Made by a program: the position numbers and the translations under genes. DNA of 56,543 nucleotides from assembly GCA_041485385.1 (NCBI GenBank), contig JBGPJM010000004.1:1-56543 (forward strand), written 5' to 3'. Below the pieces are notes generated by a model. That model made no database searches. It saw only the letters and a list, made by a program, of their open reading frames with translations, and had not been told where the DNA came from. The stretch is from JBGPJM01 sp041485385 (lineage in GTDB: Bacteria; Planctomycetota; Phycisphaerae; Phycisphaerales; UBA1924). Positions 7,626-14,813 of the stretch are shown here, in pieces; within the stretch, counting starts at the first letter, position 1; each line of letters begins with the position of its first letter.

Positions 7626-8882
7626 CTACCTCGCGGGCGGGTTCAGCGGCGTCGGGCCGAGCGTCACGATCGTGGTCGGGCCGAGCGTCCGGCGGCCGAG
7701 GTAGGCGTTGATGTCGGCGGGAGTGAGTGCGTCGAAGGAGGCCGAGATCTCGTCGAGCGTGCGCGGCCGGCCGCGCTTGTGGTAGTCGGAGGCGAGGGCC
7801 TGGGCGCGGGCGGAGGTGGATTCGCCCGAGAAGACGATGCGTGACTTGATGCCGATGATCGCGACGTCGAACTCTTCCCGGGTGATGCCTTCGGGGCCGT
7901 TGATCCGGCGGAGCTCGGCGGTGAGGACGTCGAGGGATTGCTGGGCGCGCTCGGGGGCGGTGCCGACATAGGCGACGCAGCGCCCATAGTCGCGGTCGGC
8001 GGCGTAGGACTCGCTGACGGAGTAGCACAGGCCGCGCTTCTCGCGGACCTCGGTGAAGAGGCGGGCCGACATGCCGCCGGAGAGGACGCTGGAGACAACG
8101 CGCTCGCGGATGGAGTCGGGGTGGGGCTCGGGGGGAGCGTCGTGGACGAGGATGATCTGGACCTGGGAGGACTTGTCGTCGATGTGGTGGTAAGTGCCCT
8201 TGGTGGAGGTGCTGCCGACGGGGATCTCGGAGGCGGTGCCACGCCACCCGGAGAGAATTTGGTTGATCTTCCTAGTGATCGCGTCGGGCCCGCCGGCTTC
8301 CGCGATCGCGCCCGCGATGGCGAGGATGGAGCGGCCGGGGAGGGCTCGCCGGCGCCATCCGTCGAGCAGGTCGTCGCGGGTGATGGCGCGGAGCCCCGCC
8401 TCGGTGCCCAGGCCCGAGCGGTTGATGGGGGGCGGGTTATGGCGCTCGCGCGCGGCGATCGCGGCACGCTCGTGCGGATCGTCTTGGAGAGACTGGATGG
8501 CCTGGATGGCCAGGTCACGCACGGGCTCGATGGAGTCGGCGTCCATGCGAGGACGGAGGACCATCTCGGCGATGACCGGGAGCGAGTCGAGGAGCCGATC
8601 GGCGGTGAGGGTGAAGCCGAGGTTGAGGAACTGGGTGCCGATGTCGGCGCCGCGGGTGATGCCCAAGCGGTCGAGCGCATCGGCCTGGCCGCGGGAGTCG
8701 AGGTCGCCCGAGCCGCGGAAGAGGAGCTCGCTCCACATGGCGGAGAGGCCCTGGAGGGGCTCGGGGTCGGTGGCGGAGCCGGCGGGGATGTACCAGGTGA
8801 CGCCGATGGAGCGGACGCCGGGGATGTCCTCGAGGATGAGGGGCATGCCGCAGGAAAGAGGGATGGTTTGGAGGGCGGCCAC
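7626..8882 (-). CDS. M16 family peptidase-like protein lacking the HxxEH zinc motif
   Basis: 418 residues with the two-domain architecture of M16B peptidases (processing peptidase/YmxG type). The conserved mid-protein block GGMSARLFTEVREKRGLCYS, seen in all M16 members, is intact. At the catalytic site, where active members have HFLEHMLF, this protein has GLSAMWSELLFRGS, so both zinc-binding His residues are missing. It is therefore predicted to be a non-catalytic partner subunit, as known for M16 heterodimers in which one chain is inactive. No active M16 partner is in the window. It starts at an ATG and precedes the ABC permease gene on the same strand. Confidence 0.85.
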   Translation of the reverse strand: MAALQTIPLSCGMPLILEDIPGVRSIGVTWYIPAGSATDPEPLQGLSAMWSELLFRGSGDLDSRGQADALDRLGITRGADIGTQFLNLGFTLTADRLLDSLPVIAEMVLRPRMDADSIEPVRDLAIQAIQSLQDDPHERAAIAARERHNPPPINRSGLGTEAGLRAITRDDLLDGWRRRALPGRSILAIAGAIAEAGGPDAITRKINQILSGWRGTASEIPVGSTSTKGTYHHIDDKSSQVQIILVHDAPPEPHPDSIRERVVSSVLSGGMSARLFTEVREKRGLCYSVSESYAADRDYGRCVAYVGTAPERAQQSLDVLTAELRRINGPEGITREEFDVAIIGIKSRIVFSGESTSARAQALASDYHKRGRPRTLDEISASFDALTPADINAYLGRRTLGPTTIVTLGPTPLNPPAR

Positions 8883-9073
8883 GGTTCAGGTGGAGTATTC
8901 GGACGTGGAGGCGTCTTCGCGCGCAGAGAGTGGGTGTTTGTTCGAGTGTAGCAGGAGGGCCGTGGAGGTGTCGGAGGTGGAGGCGCGGCGTTACAGGTGG
9001 TACAGACGGCCGCGCTTGCGCTGTGCCGAGGGGCACGGCTGGTTACAGGGGCGTGGGGCGTCGATACAGGGGT

Positions 9074-9715
9074 ATGCGATGGCTCCTCGATGCGGCGGTG
9101 GTAATCACTGCGCTTGCGGTTCTCGTGGCGGTGCTGATGTATCAGCGTGCCCAGGAGAAGCAGGACGCGGAGATCGACCGCGCCGCGACGGAGGTGAGGC
9201 GGTTCGAGCTGGAGATCAAGTATCGCGCGGCATCGAGGCTGGGCGAGCTGAACGCGCGAGGATGGCCGGTAACGGTGGATCCGACGTGGTTCGACGGCGA
9301 GGCTCCGCGGAACAACCTGCTGTCGCCCGAGCACCCTTGGGTGGAGGTCGCGACGATCGAGCAGGCGGAGCTGCAGCACCCGCCGGTGCGGATGGCGGTG
9401 ACCAACGAGCTGGCGGGGCTCTGGTACAACCCATTCCAGGGCATTGTTCGGGCCCGTGTGCCGGTGATGGTGAGCGACAACCAGGCGGTGAAGATCTACA
9501 ACAGGATCAACGACTGCGCGCTGGCGTCGATCTTCCAGACGGAGGGGAGCCTGTTGCAGCCCGAGGCGCCGAAGGCCAAGCCGAAGGAGGGGGACGAGAA
9601 GGCGGAGGACAAAAGCGCCGACTCGGCCGACTCATCGGACGACAAGCCGAAGCTCAACCACGTCGAGGTGACGGCGACCGGGCGGATCAAGCGACCGACG
9701 GCGAAGAAGAAGTAG
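9074..9715 (+). CDS. Single-pass membrane protein of unknown function
   Basis: 213 residues. A single N-terminal transmembrane helix (AAVVITALAVLVAVLMY) is followed by a charged helix (RAQEKQDAEIDRAATEVRRF), a globular region containing PLSPEHPWVEVA-like and NELAGLWYNPFQG segments, and a low-complexity acidic and lysine-rich C-terminus (DKSADSADSSDDKPK). The architecture resembles pseudopilins, but the prepilin peptidase motif is absent, so that assignment is not made. The ATG at 9074 opens the helix; the AGGGG just before it is closer than usual for a ribosome binding site. It is convergent with dapB. Confidence 0.65.
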   Translation: MRWLLDAAVVITALAVLVAVLMYQRAQEKQDAEIDRAATEVRRFELEIKYRAASRLGELNARGWPVTVDPTWFDGEAPRNNLLSPEHPWVEVATIEQAELQHPPVRMAVTNELAGLWYNPFQGIVRARVPVMVSDNQAVKIYNRINDCALASIFQTEGSLLQPEAPKAKPKEGDEKAEDKSADSADSSDDKPKLNHVEVTATGRIKRPTAKKK

Positions 9716-9728
9716 GCGGGGGAGGAGC

Positions 9729-9767
9729 GCGGAGCGTTGCACGCACGATCGTGGGCGCAACTTCCGC
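9729..9767. terminator. Bidirectional hairpin between convergent genes
   Basis: GCGGA pairs with TCCGC, GTTGC with GCAAC, and the centre is the palindrome CACGATCGTG. The nested hairpin fills the 61-bp gap between the membrane protein gene and dapB. There is no U-tract, so a terminator role is only likely. Confidence 0.45.
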
Positions 9768-9776
9768 GATTATGCT

Positions 9777-10553
9777 TCAACTGCGCGACAAACCGACGAC
9801 ATCTTCGATCGTCCACCATCCGGGTGCGCGGCCGTGCAGCCACTTGGCTGCGCGGAGCGCGCCGAGGGCGAAAAGGTCGCGGGTGGTCGCGCGATGGGTG
9901 AGCTCGAGGTATTCGCCGGGGCCCGCGAAACGAACGGTGTGCTCGCCGACGACGTCTCCGGAGCGGATCGAGAGGATCTGATCGGGGCCGATGGGCGAGC
10001 CGGCGCTGTCGAGAGCGTGGGCCAGGCGGAGCGCGGTGCCCGAGGGGGCGTCGGCCTTTTTGGAGTGGTGGGCCTCGACGATGGAGGGTCGGTAGCCGGG
10101 TCCGAGCGCGCGGGCGATGCGCGCGGCGGCGTCGGCCAGCACGGCGACGCCCAGGGAGGTGTTGGGCGCGACGATGACCGGAATTTTTTTCGCGGCGTCC
10201 CTGAGGGCGGTGAGGGTGGAATCCGACAGCGCGGTGGTGGCGACGAGGATCGCGGCGCGCGCGTGTAGCGCGACGGCGAGAGCGCCCGGCACGCCGGAGT
10301 CGGAGGAGAAGTCGACGACAACATCGGCGCGCGGCCCGGGCGCGGAAACGGCGATTTTCAGCGGGCAATCCGCGGGTTTTCCGGGCACCGCGGGCGCGCC
10401 GAGCGCGCGCGATCCGGCGCGCGCGAGCGCGGCGACGAGCTCGATGGAGGGATCGTCGAGCGCCAGCGCGCAGAGGCGCGCGCCCATGCGTCCGGATGCG
10501 CCGTGCACAATCACGGAGGTGCCCTTGACATTTGACTGCGCTTGCGTTGTCAT
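9777..10553 (-). CDS. dapB: 4-hydroxy-tetrahydrodipicolinate reductase
   Basis: Reduces hydroxy-tetrahydrodipicolinate with NAD(P)H in the diaminopimelate/lysine pathway, needed for peptidoglycan and lysine. The 258 residues show the nucleotide-binding glycine motif VHGASGRMG near the N-terminus, the central VVVDFS and NTSLGVAVL segments, the catalytic block VEAHHSKKADAPSGTA, with the His-His pair and the Lys, and the C-terminal GEYLELTHRATTRDLFALGAL. The ATG at 10553 is chosen; a GTG two codons upstream (10559) is equally possible, and neither has a clear ribosome binding site. The gene is divergent from the Lys-rich microprotein gene, and a perfect TTGACA box for the opposite direction lies in its first codons. 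Confidence 0.94.
   Translation of the reverse strand: MTTQAQSNVKGTSVIVHGASGRMGARLCALALDDPSIELVAALARAGSRALGAPAVPGKPADCPLKIAVSAPGPRADVVVDFSSDSGVPGALAVALHARAAILVATTALSDSTLTALRDAAKKIPVIVAPNTSLGVAVLADAAARIARALGPGYRPSIVEAHHSKKADAPSGTALRLAHALDSAGSPIGPDQILSIRSGDVVGEHTVRFAGPGEYLELTHRATTRDLFALGALRAAKWLHGRAPGWWTIEDVVGLSRS
10525..10553 (+). promoter_or_regulatory. Putative promoter for the Lys-rich microprotein gene
   Basis: TTGACA at 10525-10530, then 17 bp, then TGTCAT at 10548-10553. The -35 box is perfect and the -10 box fair. It overlaps the start of dapB and would give a leader of about 155 bases, with a 7-bp hairpin at 10592-10611 (ATCGGAC/GTCCGAT), before the ATG at 10716. Confidence 0.4.
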
Positions 10554-10715
10554 ACTCACTCAGTGTATGGTGCGCAAGGATTGCTCAAGCGATCGGACTC
10601 GTTGGTCCGATAGAGATCAGATTCATCCGCGGCGGCAAGCGCATGGTGGTGCTCCACGCCGCGACTCGTTTCCCGTTTCTTGCGAGACTCTGATCCCGAA
10701 TCAGGAGAATCAGCA

Positions 10716-10790
10716 ATGGCGAAGAAAGCAAAGAAGAAGGGTAAGAAGAAGGCCGGTAAGAAGAAGGCGAAGAAGAGAAGCCGCAGGTAG
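10716..10790 (+). CDS. Lys/Arg-rich 24-residue microprotein
   Basis: A very short frame starts at ATG 10716, has AGGAG eight bases upstream, and ends at TAG 10788-10790. It encodes MAKKAKKKGKKK followed by a similar basic stretch and the end KKRSRR; nearly every residue is Lys, Arg, Ala or Gly. The composition resembles the basic tails of bacterial histone-H1-like or ribosome-associated proteins, so nucleic-acid binding is plausible. Evidence for a real gene: a good ribosome binding site, a candidate promoter upstream, and a perfect 14-bp-stem terminator 70 bases downstream, with no other gene in the transcript. The function is unknown. Confidence 0.62.
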   Translation: MAKKAKKKGKKKAGKKKAKKRSRR

Positions 10791-10859
10791 GCGTTGAGAG
10801 AGTTCGCGAACGGGGTCGACCTGGCGGTGTAGCCGGGTCCCCCTGGAGTACCACCAAAA

Positions 10860-10899
10860 CCTCGGGGCCGGCCGACAAGGCCGGCCCCGAGGTCGTTTT
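10860..10899 (+). terminator. Strong intrinsic terminator after the microprotein gene
   Basis: CCTCGGGGCCGGCC (10860-10873) pairs perfectly over 14 bp with 10879-10892 around the loop GACAA, followed by TCGTTTT. AAAAC precedes the stem, so it could also work in the reverse direction. Confidence 0.9.
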
Positions 10900-10993
10900 G
10901 CGGGCGCTCTAGATCGGCGCGAGGCGCCGACGCGGGAGGAGAAAGCGCGAGGGGGGTCTTGAGCGAGACCGGCGCGCGGCAGAGAATCCGTCG

Positions 10994-11632
10994 ATGGACG
11001 CGATCGGGAGCGGCGAGATCGACTGGCTGCGGGAGGTGCGGCGTCACCGCGAGGGGGTGATGATCGCCTGCGGCCAGGCGCGGGCGGTGCGGGTGGTGAT
11101 CGACGGGCGCAGCGGTCACCTGGTGACGCCGGTGGAGCCGATCGAGCTTCGGGCCGACGAGATGGTGGTGTTCCTGCCCCGCGAGAGCGACGACACGGTG
11201 CAGCTCCTGTGCCGCCCGGAGGAGATCGGGGCGGCGAAGGAGGAGGTGTGCGACCGGTGGGGGGCGTACCACGGGAAGACCGACCTGCGCCGATGGGCGA
11301 GGCTGGTGATCGAGGGGGGGAAACGCGACGAATGGGTGGCCAACGGCGCGGAACTGGCCGTGCCGAGCGTGCTGCGCTTAGCGGAGGGAGGGCTGGTCCG
11401 GCTGCTGAACGCCGATCCGAGGGCACTGGGCGCGGCGTGCGAGCGGCTGGCGCGGATGAAGGTGGCCGATCCCCTGGCGGTCGGGGTGGACCCGCACGGG
11501 GTGGACGTGCGCGCGAGGTTCGGGATCGTGCGGCTGGAGTTCGAGGCCGCGGCGTGCGACGAGGCGGGGGCGACGAGGATGATCCAGGGGATACTGGGCG
11601 CGGCGTCGGCCGGCGCCGGAGGCGGTGGGTGA
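10994..11632 (+). CDS. DUF2470-like / split-barrel flavin-binding-like protein (tentative)
   Basis: 212 residues, cytoplasmic. The N-terminal part (REGVMIACGQARAVRVVIDG, later DTVQLLCRPEEIGAAKEEV) is compatible with the beta-barrel found in pyridoxamine-phosphate-oxidase-like and HugZ-like proteins. The C-terminal segment ADPLAVGVDPHGVDVRARFG followed by IVRLEF resembles DUF2470. Such proteins bind flavin or haem, but no ligand residues can be named here. The ATG at 10994 lacks a strong ribosome binding site. Its stop overlaps the GTG start of the amidohydrolase gene by 4 bases, so the two are probably translationally coupled. Confidence 0.5.
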   Translation: MDAIGSGEIDWLREVRRHREGVMIACGQARAVRVVIDGRSGHLVTPVEPIELRADEMVVFLPRESDDTVQLLCRPEEIGAAKEEVCDRWGAYHGKTDLRRWARLVIEGGKRDEWVANGAELAVPSVLRLAEGGLVRLLNADPRALGAACERLARMKVADPLAVGVDPHGVDVRARFGIVRLEFEAAACDEAGATRMIQGILGAASAGAGGGG

Positions 11633-12987
11633 GCGGCAGCGCGAAGAGAACCGGGCTGCGCGAGGCGCACGCGCACATCGCGGCGCACGGGGAGGCGCTG
11701 GGGATGGTGAACCTGGCGCCGTGCGGGAGCGTGGGGGAATGCCTGGAGCTGGTGCGACGGGAATGCGGCCGGGCGCGTCGGGAGCGCGGCGACGGCAGGT
11801 CGGCCGTGTGGGTGCGGATGATGGGGGCGCGGGTGGAGGGGTGGGCGGAGCGCCGGTGGCCGACGATCGGCGAGTTGGACGCGGCGAGCGCGGGCGTGGC
11901 GTGCGTGCTGATGTCGTTCGACCACCACGCGGCGTGCGCCAGCACGGCGGCGATGAGCGCGGCGGGGTTGCGGGCGGGGGAAGCCTTGCCGCCCAACGGC
12001 GTGGTGTGCGTGGACGCGCGCGGCGAGGCCACTGGGCTGCTCCTGGAGCAGGCGGCCTACAGGGTGTGGGATGCGGCGCCGGAGCCGACGGAAGCGCAGC
12101 GCGGGGCGCACGTCGCGGTGGCGCTGGAGGACCTGGCGCGCCTGGGGTACGCCGAGGTGCATGACCTGCACAGCCAGGACTGGCTGGGGCCGCTGCTGGC
12201 GCGGATGGACCGCGCGGGCGAGCTCAAAATCACGGTCTGGCTGTACCCCCCGGTTGCGCGGCTGGAGGAGGTCGAGGCGGGGCGCGCGGCGTGGGAGAGC
12301 GATCGCGTGCGGCTGGCGGGCGGGAAGCTGTTCGCGGACGGAACCCTCAACAGCCGCACCGCGCTGATGCTCGCGGATTACGAGTCGCCGATCGATGGGA
12401 TGCCACACGGAAGGGCGATGGTGAGCGAGGGGGAGCTGCGCGGGGCGATCGAGCTGACACACCGGCTGGGGCTGGGGCTGGCGGTGCACGCGATCGGAGA
12501 TGGGGCGGTGAGGATGGTGCTGGACGCGTGGGAGCGGTCCGAGGCGAGGGGCACAGGAAGGGGGAGCACGGGCGGGACGCCTGTGCCGCGGTTGCGCGTC
12601 GAGCACTGCGAGCTAATCGACAAGGCGGATGTGCCGCGCTTCGCGGAGCTGGGCGTGGTGTGCAGCGTGCAACCGTGCCATCTGCTGGCGGACATCGAGG
12701 TGCTGAGGAGGTACCTCCCGCACAGGCTGGATCGCGTGCTGCCGTTGAGGGAGCTGATCGACTCCGGGTGCCGGCCCGCGACGGAGGACGGCGGGCGCGG
12801 GCTGCTGTGGTTCGGGAGTGACGTGCCGATTGTCCGGGCGGACCCCGGCGATAGCATCGTGGCCGCGACGCTGCGCCGGCGGGAGGCGATGAGCGAGAGT
12901 GAAGCGATCGGGTGGGGGCAGCGGGTGGCTGAGTCGGAGGCGTGGCGGTGTTTCGGGACGAGCGGCACGGAGCAGGGCAGGAGGTGA
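11629..12987 (+). CDS. YtcJ-like metal-dependent amidohydrolase (amidohydrolase family 3)
   Basis: 452 residues. Metal-binding and catalytic landmarks follow family order: HAH in LREAHAHIAAHG, HDLHSQDWLGPLL, the lysine block GKLFADGTLNSRTALM, HAIGDGAVRMVLDAW, RVEHCELIDKADV and FGSDVPI with the catalytic Asp. Family members hydrolyse C-N bonds in varied amides; the substrate cannot be read from sequence. The start is the GTG at 11629, overlapping the previous stop (GTGA). Oddly, the protein begins almost at the HxH motif, so most of the N-terminal beta-sandwich part of YtcJ proteins is absent. An insert TGGTPVPR before the fourth motif is encoded by a small palindromic element (12566-12587). 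Confidence 0.82.
   Translation: MSGSAKRTGLREAHAHIAAHGEALGMVNLAPCGSVGECLELVRRECGRARRERGDGRSAVWVRMMGARVEGWAERRWPTIGELDAASAGVACVLMSFDHHAACASTAAMSAAGLRAGEALPPNGVVCVDARGEATGLLLEQAAYRVWDAAPEPTEAQRGAHVAVALEDLARLGYAEVHDLHSQDWLGPLLARMDRAGELKITVWLYPPVARLEEVEAGRAAWESDRVRLAGGKLFADGTLNSRTALMLADYESPIDGMPHGRAMVSEGELRGAIELTHRLGLGLAVHAIGDGAVRMVLDAWERSEARGTGRGSTGGTPVPRLRVEHCELIDKADVPRFAELGVVCSVQPCHLLADIEVLRRYLPHRLDRVLPLRELIDSGCRPATEDGGRGLLWFGSDVPIVRADPGDSIVAATLRRREAMSESEAIGWGQRVAESEAWRCFGTSGTEQGRR
12566..12587. repeat. REP-like palindromic element inside the amidohydrolase gene
   Basis: GCACGGGCG, GGA, CGCCTGTGC form a near-perfect inverted repeat (one G-T pair). In the reading frame it encodes STGGTPVPR, an insert between conserved motifs. 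Dispersed palindromes of this kind, giving TGGTPVP-like peptides in proteins, are common in planctomycete genomes as far as I recall. Confidence 0.5.
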
Positions 12988-13028
12988 AGGCGGGGTAGGG
13001 GGTGGGGGGGGTGGGAGAAGGATGAGCG

Positions 13029-13994
13029 ATGGCGAAGCCGATTGTGGCAGTGACACGGCGCGTGGCGGGGGTGGTGGACGTGCCGGGGGCGGAGGTGCGG
13101 ATGGCGGGCGACGCGCGGATGAGCCGCGCGGACCTGCTGTCGTTCGTTCGGCGGGCGGCGGTCGTGGCGAGCATGTACCACGACAAGGTGGATGATGAGC
13201 TGCTGGACGCCGCGGGGCCCGGGCTGAAAGGCGTGTGCAACTACGCGGTGGGGTACGAGAACGTGGACGTCGCGGCGTGCGGAAGGCGGGGGGTGGTGGT
13301 GACGAACACGCCGGACGCGGTCACGGAGGGAACGGCGAACCTGGCCTTCGCGCTGATCCTGGCGGTGGCGCGCCGGGTGGTGGAGGGGGACAAGTTCGCG
13401 CGCTCCAGCGAGTACCACGAGACGGGCCCGCTGGGGATGGGGATGTTCCTGGGGATGCACCTGACGGGGCAGACGCTCCTGGTTGTCGGGGCGGGGCGGA
13501 TCGGGCGGGCGGTGGCGATGCGGGGGGTGGCGTTCGGGATGAGGGTGGCGTATGTGGCAAGGTCGCGGCACCTGGACTTCGAGCTGGCGCCGATCGCAGG
13601 GCGGCGCGTAGAGCTGGAGGAGGGGCTGCGTGAAGCGGACGTGGTAAGCATGCACACGCCGCTGACGCTCGAGACCCGGCACCTGATCAACGGAGCGCGG
13701 CTGGCGCTGATGAAGAAGACGGCGATCCTGGTGAACACGGCCCGCGGGCCGGTGGTGGAGGAGGCGGCGCTGGCGCGGGCGCTGAAGGAGGGACGGCTGT
13801 GGGGGGCCGGGCTGGACGTGTTCGAGTTCGAGCCGCGGGTGCTGCCGGAGCTGATGGCGGCGCCGAATGCGGTGCTGACGCCGCACATCGGGAGCGGGGA
13901 GTTGAGGTTCCGCGAGCTGATGACGGAGATGGTGAGCGAGAACGCGCGGGCGATCCTGGCGGGGGTCACGCCGCCGAACGTGGTCAGAGTTTGA
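13029..13994 (+). CDS. D-isomer-specific 2-hydroxyacid dehydrogenase (glyoxylate/hydroxypyruvate reductase type)
   Basis: NAD(P)H-dependent oxidoreductase of 321 residues that interconverts 2-oxoacids and D-2-hydroxyacids. Visible landmarks: substrate-loop block CNYAVGYENVDVAACGRRG, nucleotide-binding VVGAGRIGRAVAMRG around residue 160, catalytic Arg in VNTARGPVVEE, Glu in LDVFEFEP and His in LTPHIGSG. The start is an ATG at 13029 preceded by GAGAAGGATGAGCG, with AGAAGG serving as ribosome binding site. It follows the amidohydrolase by 41 bases and is probably in the same transcript. The exact substrate (glyoxylate, hydroxypyruvate, other) is not determined. Confidence 0.9.
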   Translation: MAKPIVAVTRRVAGVVDVPGAEVRMAGDARMSRADLLSFVRRAAVVASMYHDKVDDELLDAAGPGLKGVCNYAVGYENVDVAACGRRGVVVTNTPDAVTEGTANLAFALILAVARRVVEGDKFARSSEYHETGPLGMGMFLGMHLTGQTLLVVGAGRIGRAVAMRGVAFGMRVAYVARSRHLDFELAPIAGRRVELEEGLREADVVSMHTPLTLETRHLINGARLALMKKTAILVNTARGPVVEEAALARALKEGRLWGAGLDVFEFEPRVLPELMAAPNAVLTPHIGSGELRFRELMTEMVSENARAILAGVTPPNVVRV

Positions 13995-14009
13995 TCCGGC
14001 CGCGTCCGC

Positions 14010-14642
14010 CTATGGCTTGTGACCGGTCAGCTTCTCGTAGAGGGCATCGTCGATCCCGAGGAACTCGCGCATGTGGGTGTCGTAGGTGGCGGAGTCCTGC
14101 TCGCTGGCGAGGTTGAGCCGGAGCTCGTTGATAACCTTGGTGCCCTGCCCGATCCAGGCGGTCCAGGTTTCCTTGGGGACATTCTCGAAGATCCACTGGC
14201 CGACGGGACCGCGGAACGGGGGACGCTCGAGCTTCGAGCCGGCGCGTCCCGCAGTGGCGGCGCCCAGGCCGAGGGAGACGGCGCCGGAGGGCGAGGGCTT
14301 GGCGGCGGTCTCCGGCGGGGCCCGGCCGATTCCGCGGAGAAGCTCGGCGATGGCGTTCTTGGGCATGAGGTCGCCGCGCTCGGCGGCGATGGTGTAGCCG
14401 CGGAGGAGCGCCTCGGCGGCCTTGTCCTTCTGGCCGGACTTGATGAAGTTTTCGCCGGCGAGCTGGTAGGCCTTGGACATGCCGGGGGCGACGGCCGTGC
14501 AGCGGAGATACGCGACGGCGGCGTCGGCATGGCGCCCGGCCTGGGCGTAGGCACCGCCGAGGGAGTAGTGGGCCATCTCGTTGTCGGGATCGGCCTGGGC
14601 CATGTTCTCGAACTGGGCGATTCGGGCGAGAAGGTCGTCCAT
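14010..14642 (-). CDS. TPR domain fused to a YggX-type Fe(II)-trafficking domain
   Basis: 210 residues in two parts. Residues 1-95 are tetratricopeptide-like helices (DPDNEMAHYSLGGAYAQAGR, then GMSKAYQLAGENFIKSGQKD). After a linker rich in Ala, Gly and Pro, residues ~135-205 read GPVGQWIFENVPKETWTAWI followed by GQGTKVINELRLNL and HMREFLG. This matches the YggX family pattern (GxxIYNEISKEAWxxW, TMLINEKKLN, MxxFL), proteins linked to iron trafficking and protection of Fe-S clusters. The N-terminal Cys of classical YggX is not present. YggX is normally a free-standing protein of about 90 residues, so the fusion is unusual. A GGAG element precedes the ATG at 14642. It is convergent with the dehydrogenase gene, 15 bases apart. 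Confidence 0.8.
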   Translation of the reverse strand: MDDLLARIAQFENMAQADPDNEMAHYSLGGAYAQAGRHADAAVAYLRCTAVAPGMSKAYQLAGENFIKSGQKDKAAEALLRGYTIAAERGDLMPKNAIAELLRGIGRAPPETAAKPSPSGAVSLGLGAATAGRAGSKLERPPFRGPVGQWIFENVPKETWTAWIGQGTKVINELRLNLASEQDSATYDTHMREFLGIDDALYEKLTGHKP

Positions 14643-14745
14643 GGGAGTCTCCGGGAGAAGAAAGGGAGGCTAGGGCGGCGGCCGAAGGTGGTCCAAGTCT
14701 GCGTCGACAATCGGCGCAAAGCGAGCTGGGGGGGAAAGAAGAAGG

Positions 14746-14769
14746 CATCGAGGCATCAGGGCATCAGGG
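14746..14769. repeat. Short GCATC-AGG tandem repeat before pyrD
   Basis: GGCATC is repeated three times at 8-9 bp spacing (GGCATCGA, GGCATCAG, GGCATCAG) between the divergent TPR-YggX and pyrD genes. A regulatory role is possible but not shown. Confidence 0.4.
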
Positions 14770-14813
14770 CCAAGGGGGCGTGATGCGGCGGCGCTTGAGG
14801 GGTATTGTTTCCT

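Noticed and set aside
5813..7711. A 632-codon plus-strand frame opposite the ABC permease gene
   Set aside because: It is acidic low-complexity sequence created by the codon use of the permease on the other strand; the permease has clear EAA motifs and membrane helices.
9074..9715. Possible pseudopilin
   Set aside because: The N-terminal helix is similar in position, but the G/FTLxE prepilin cleavage motif is missing.
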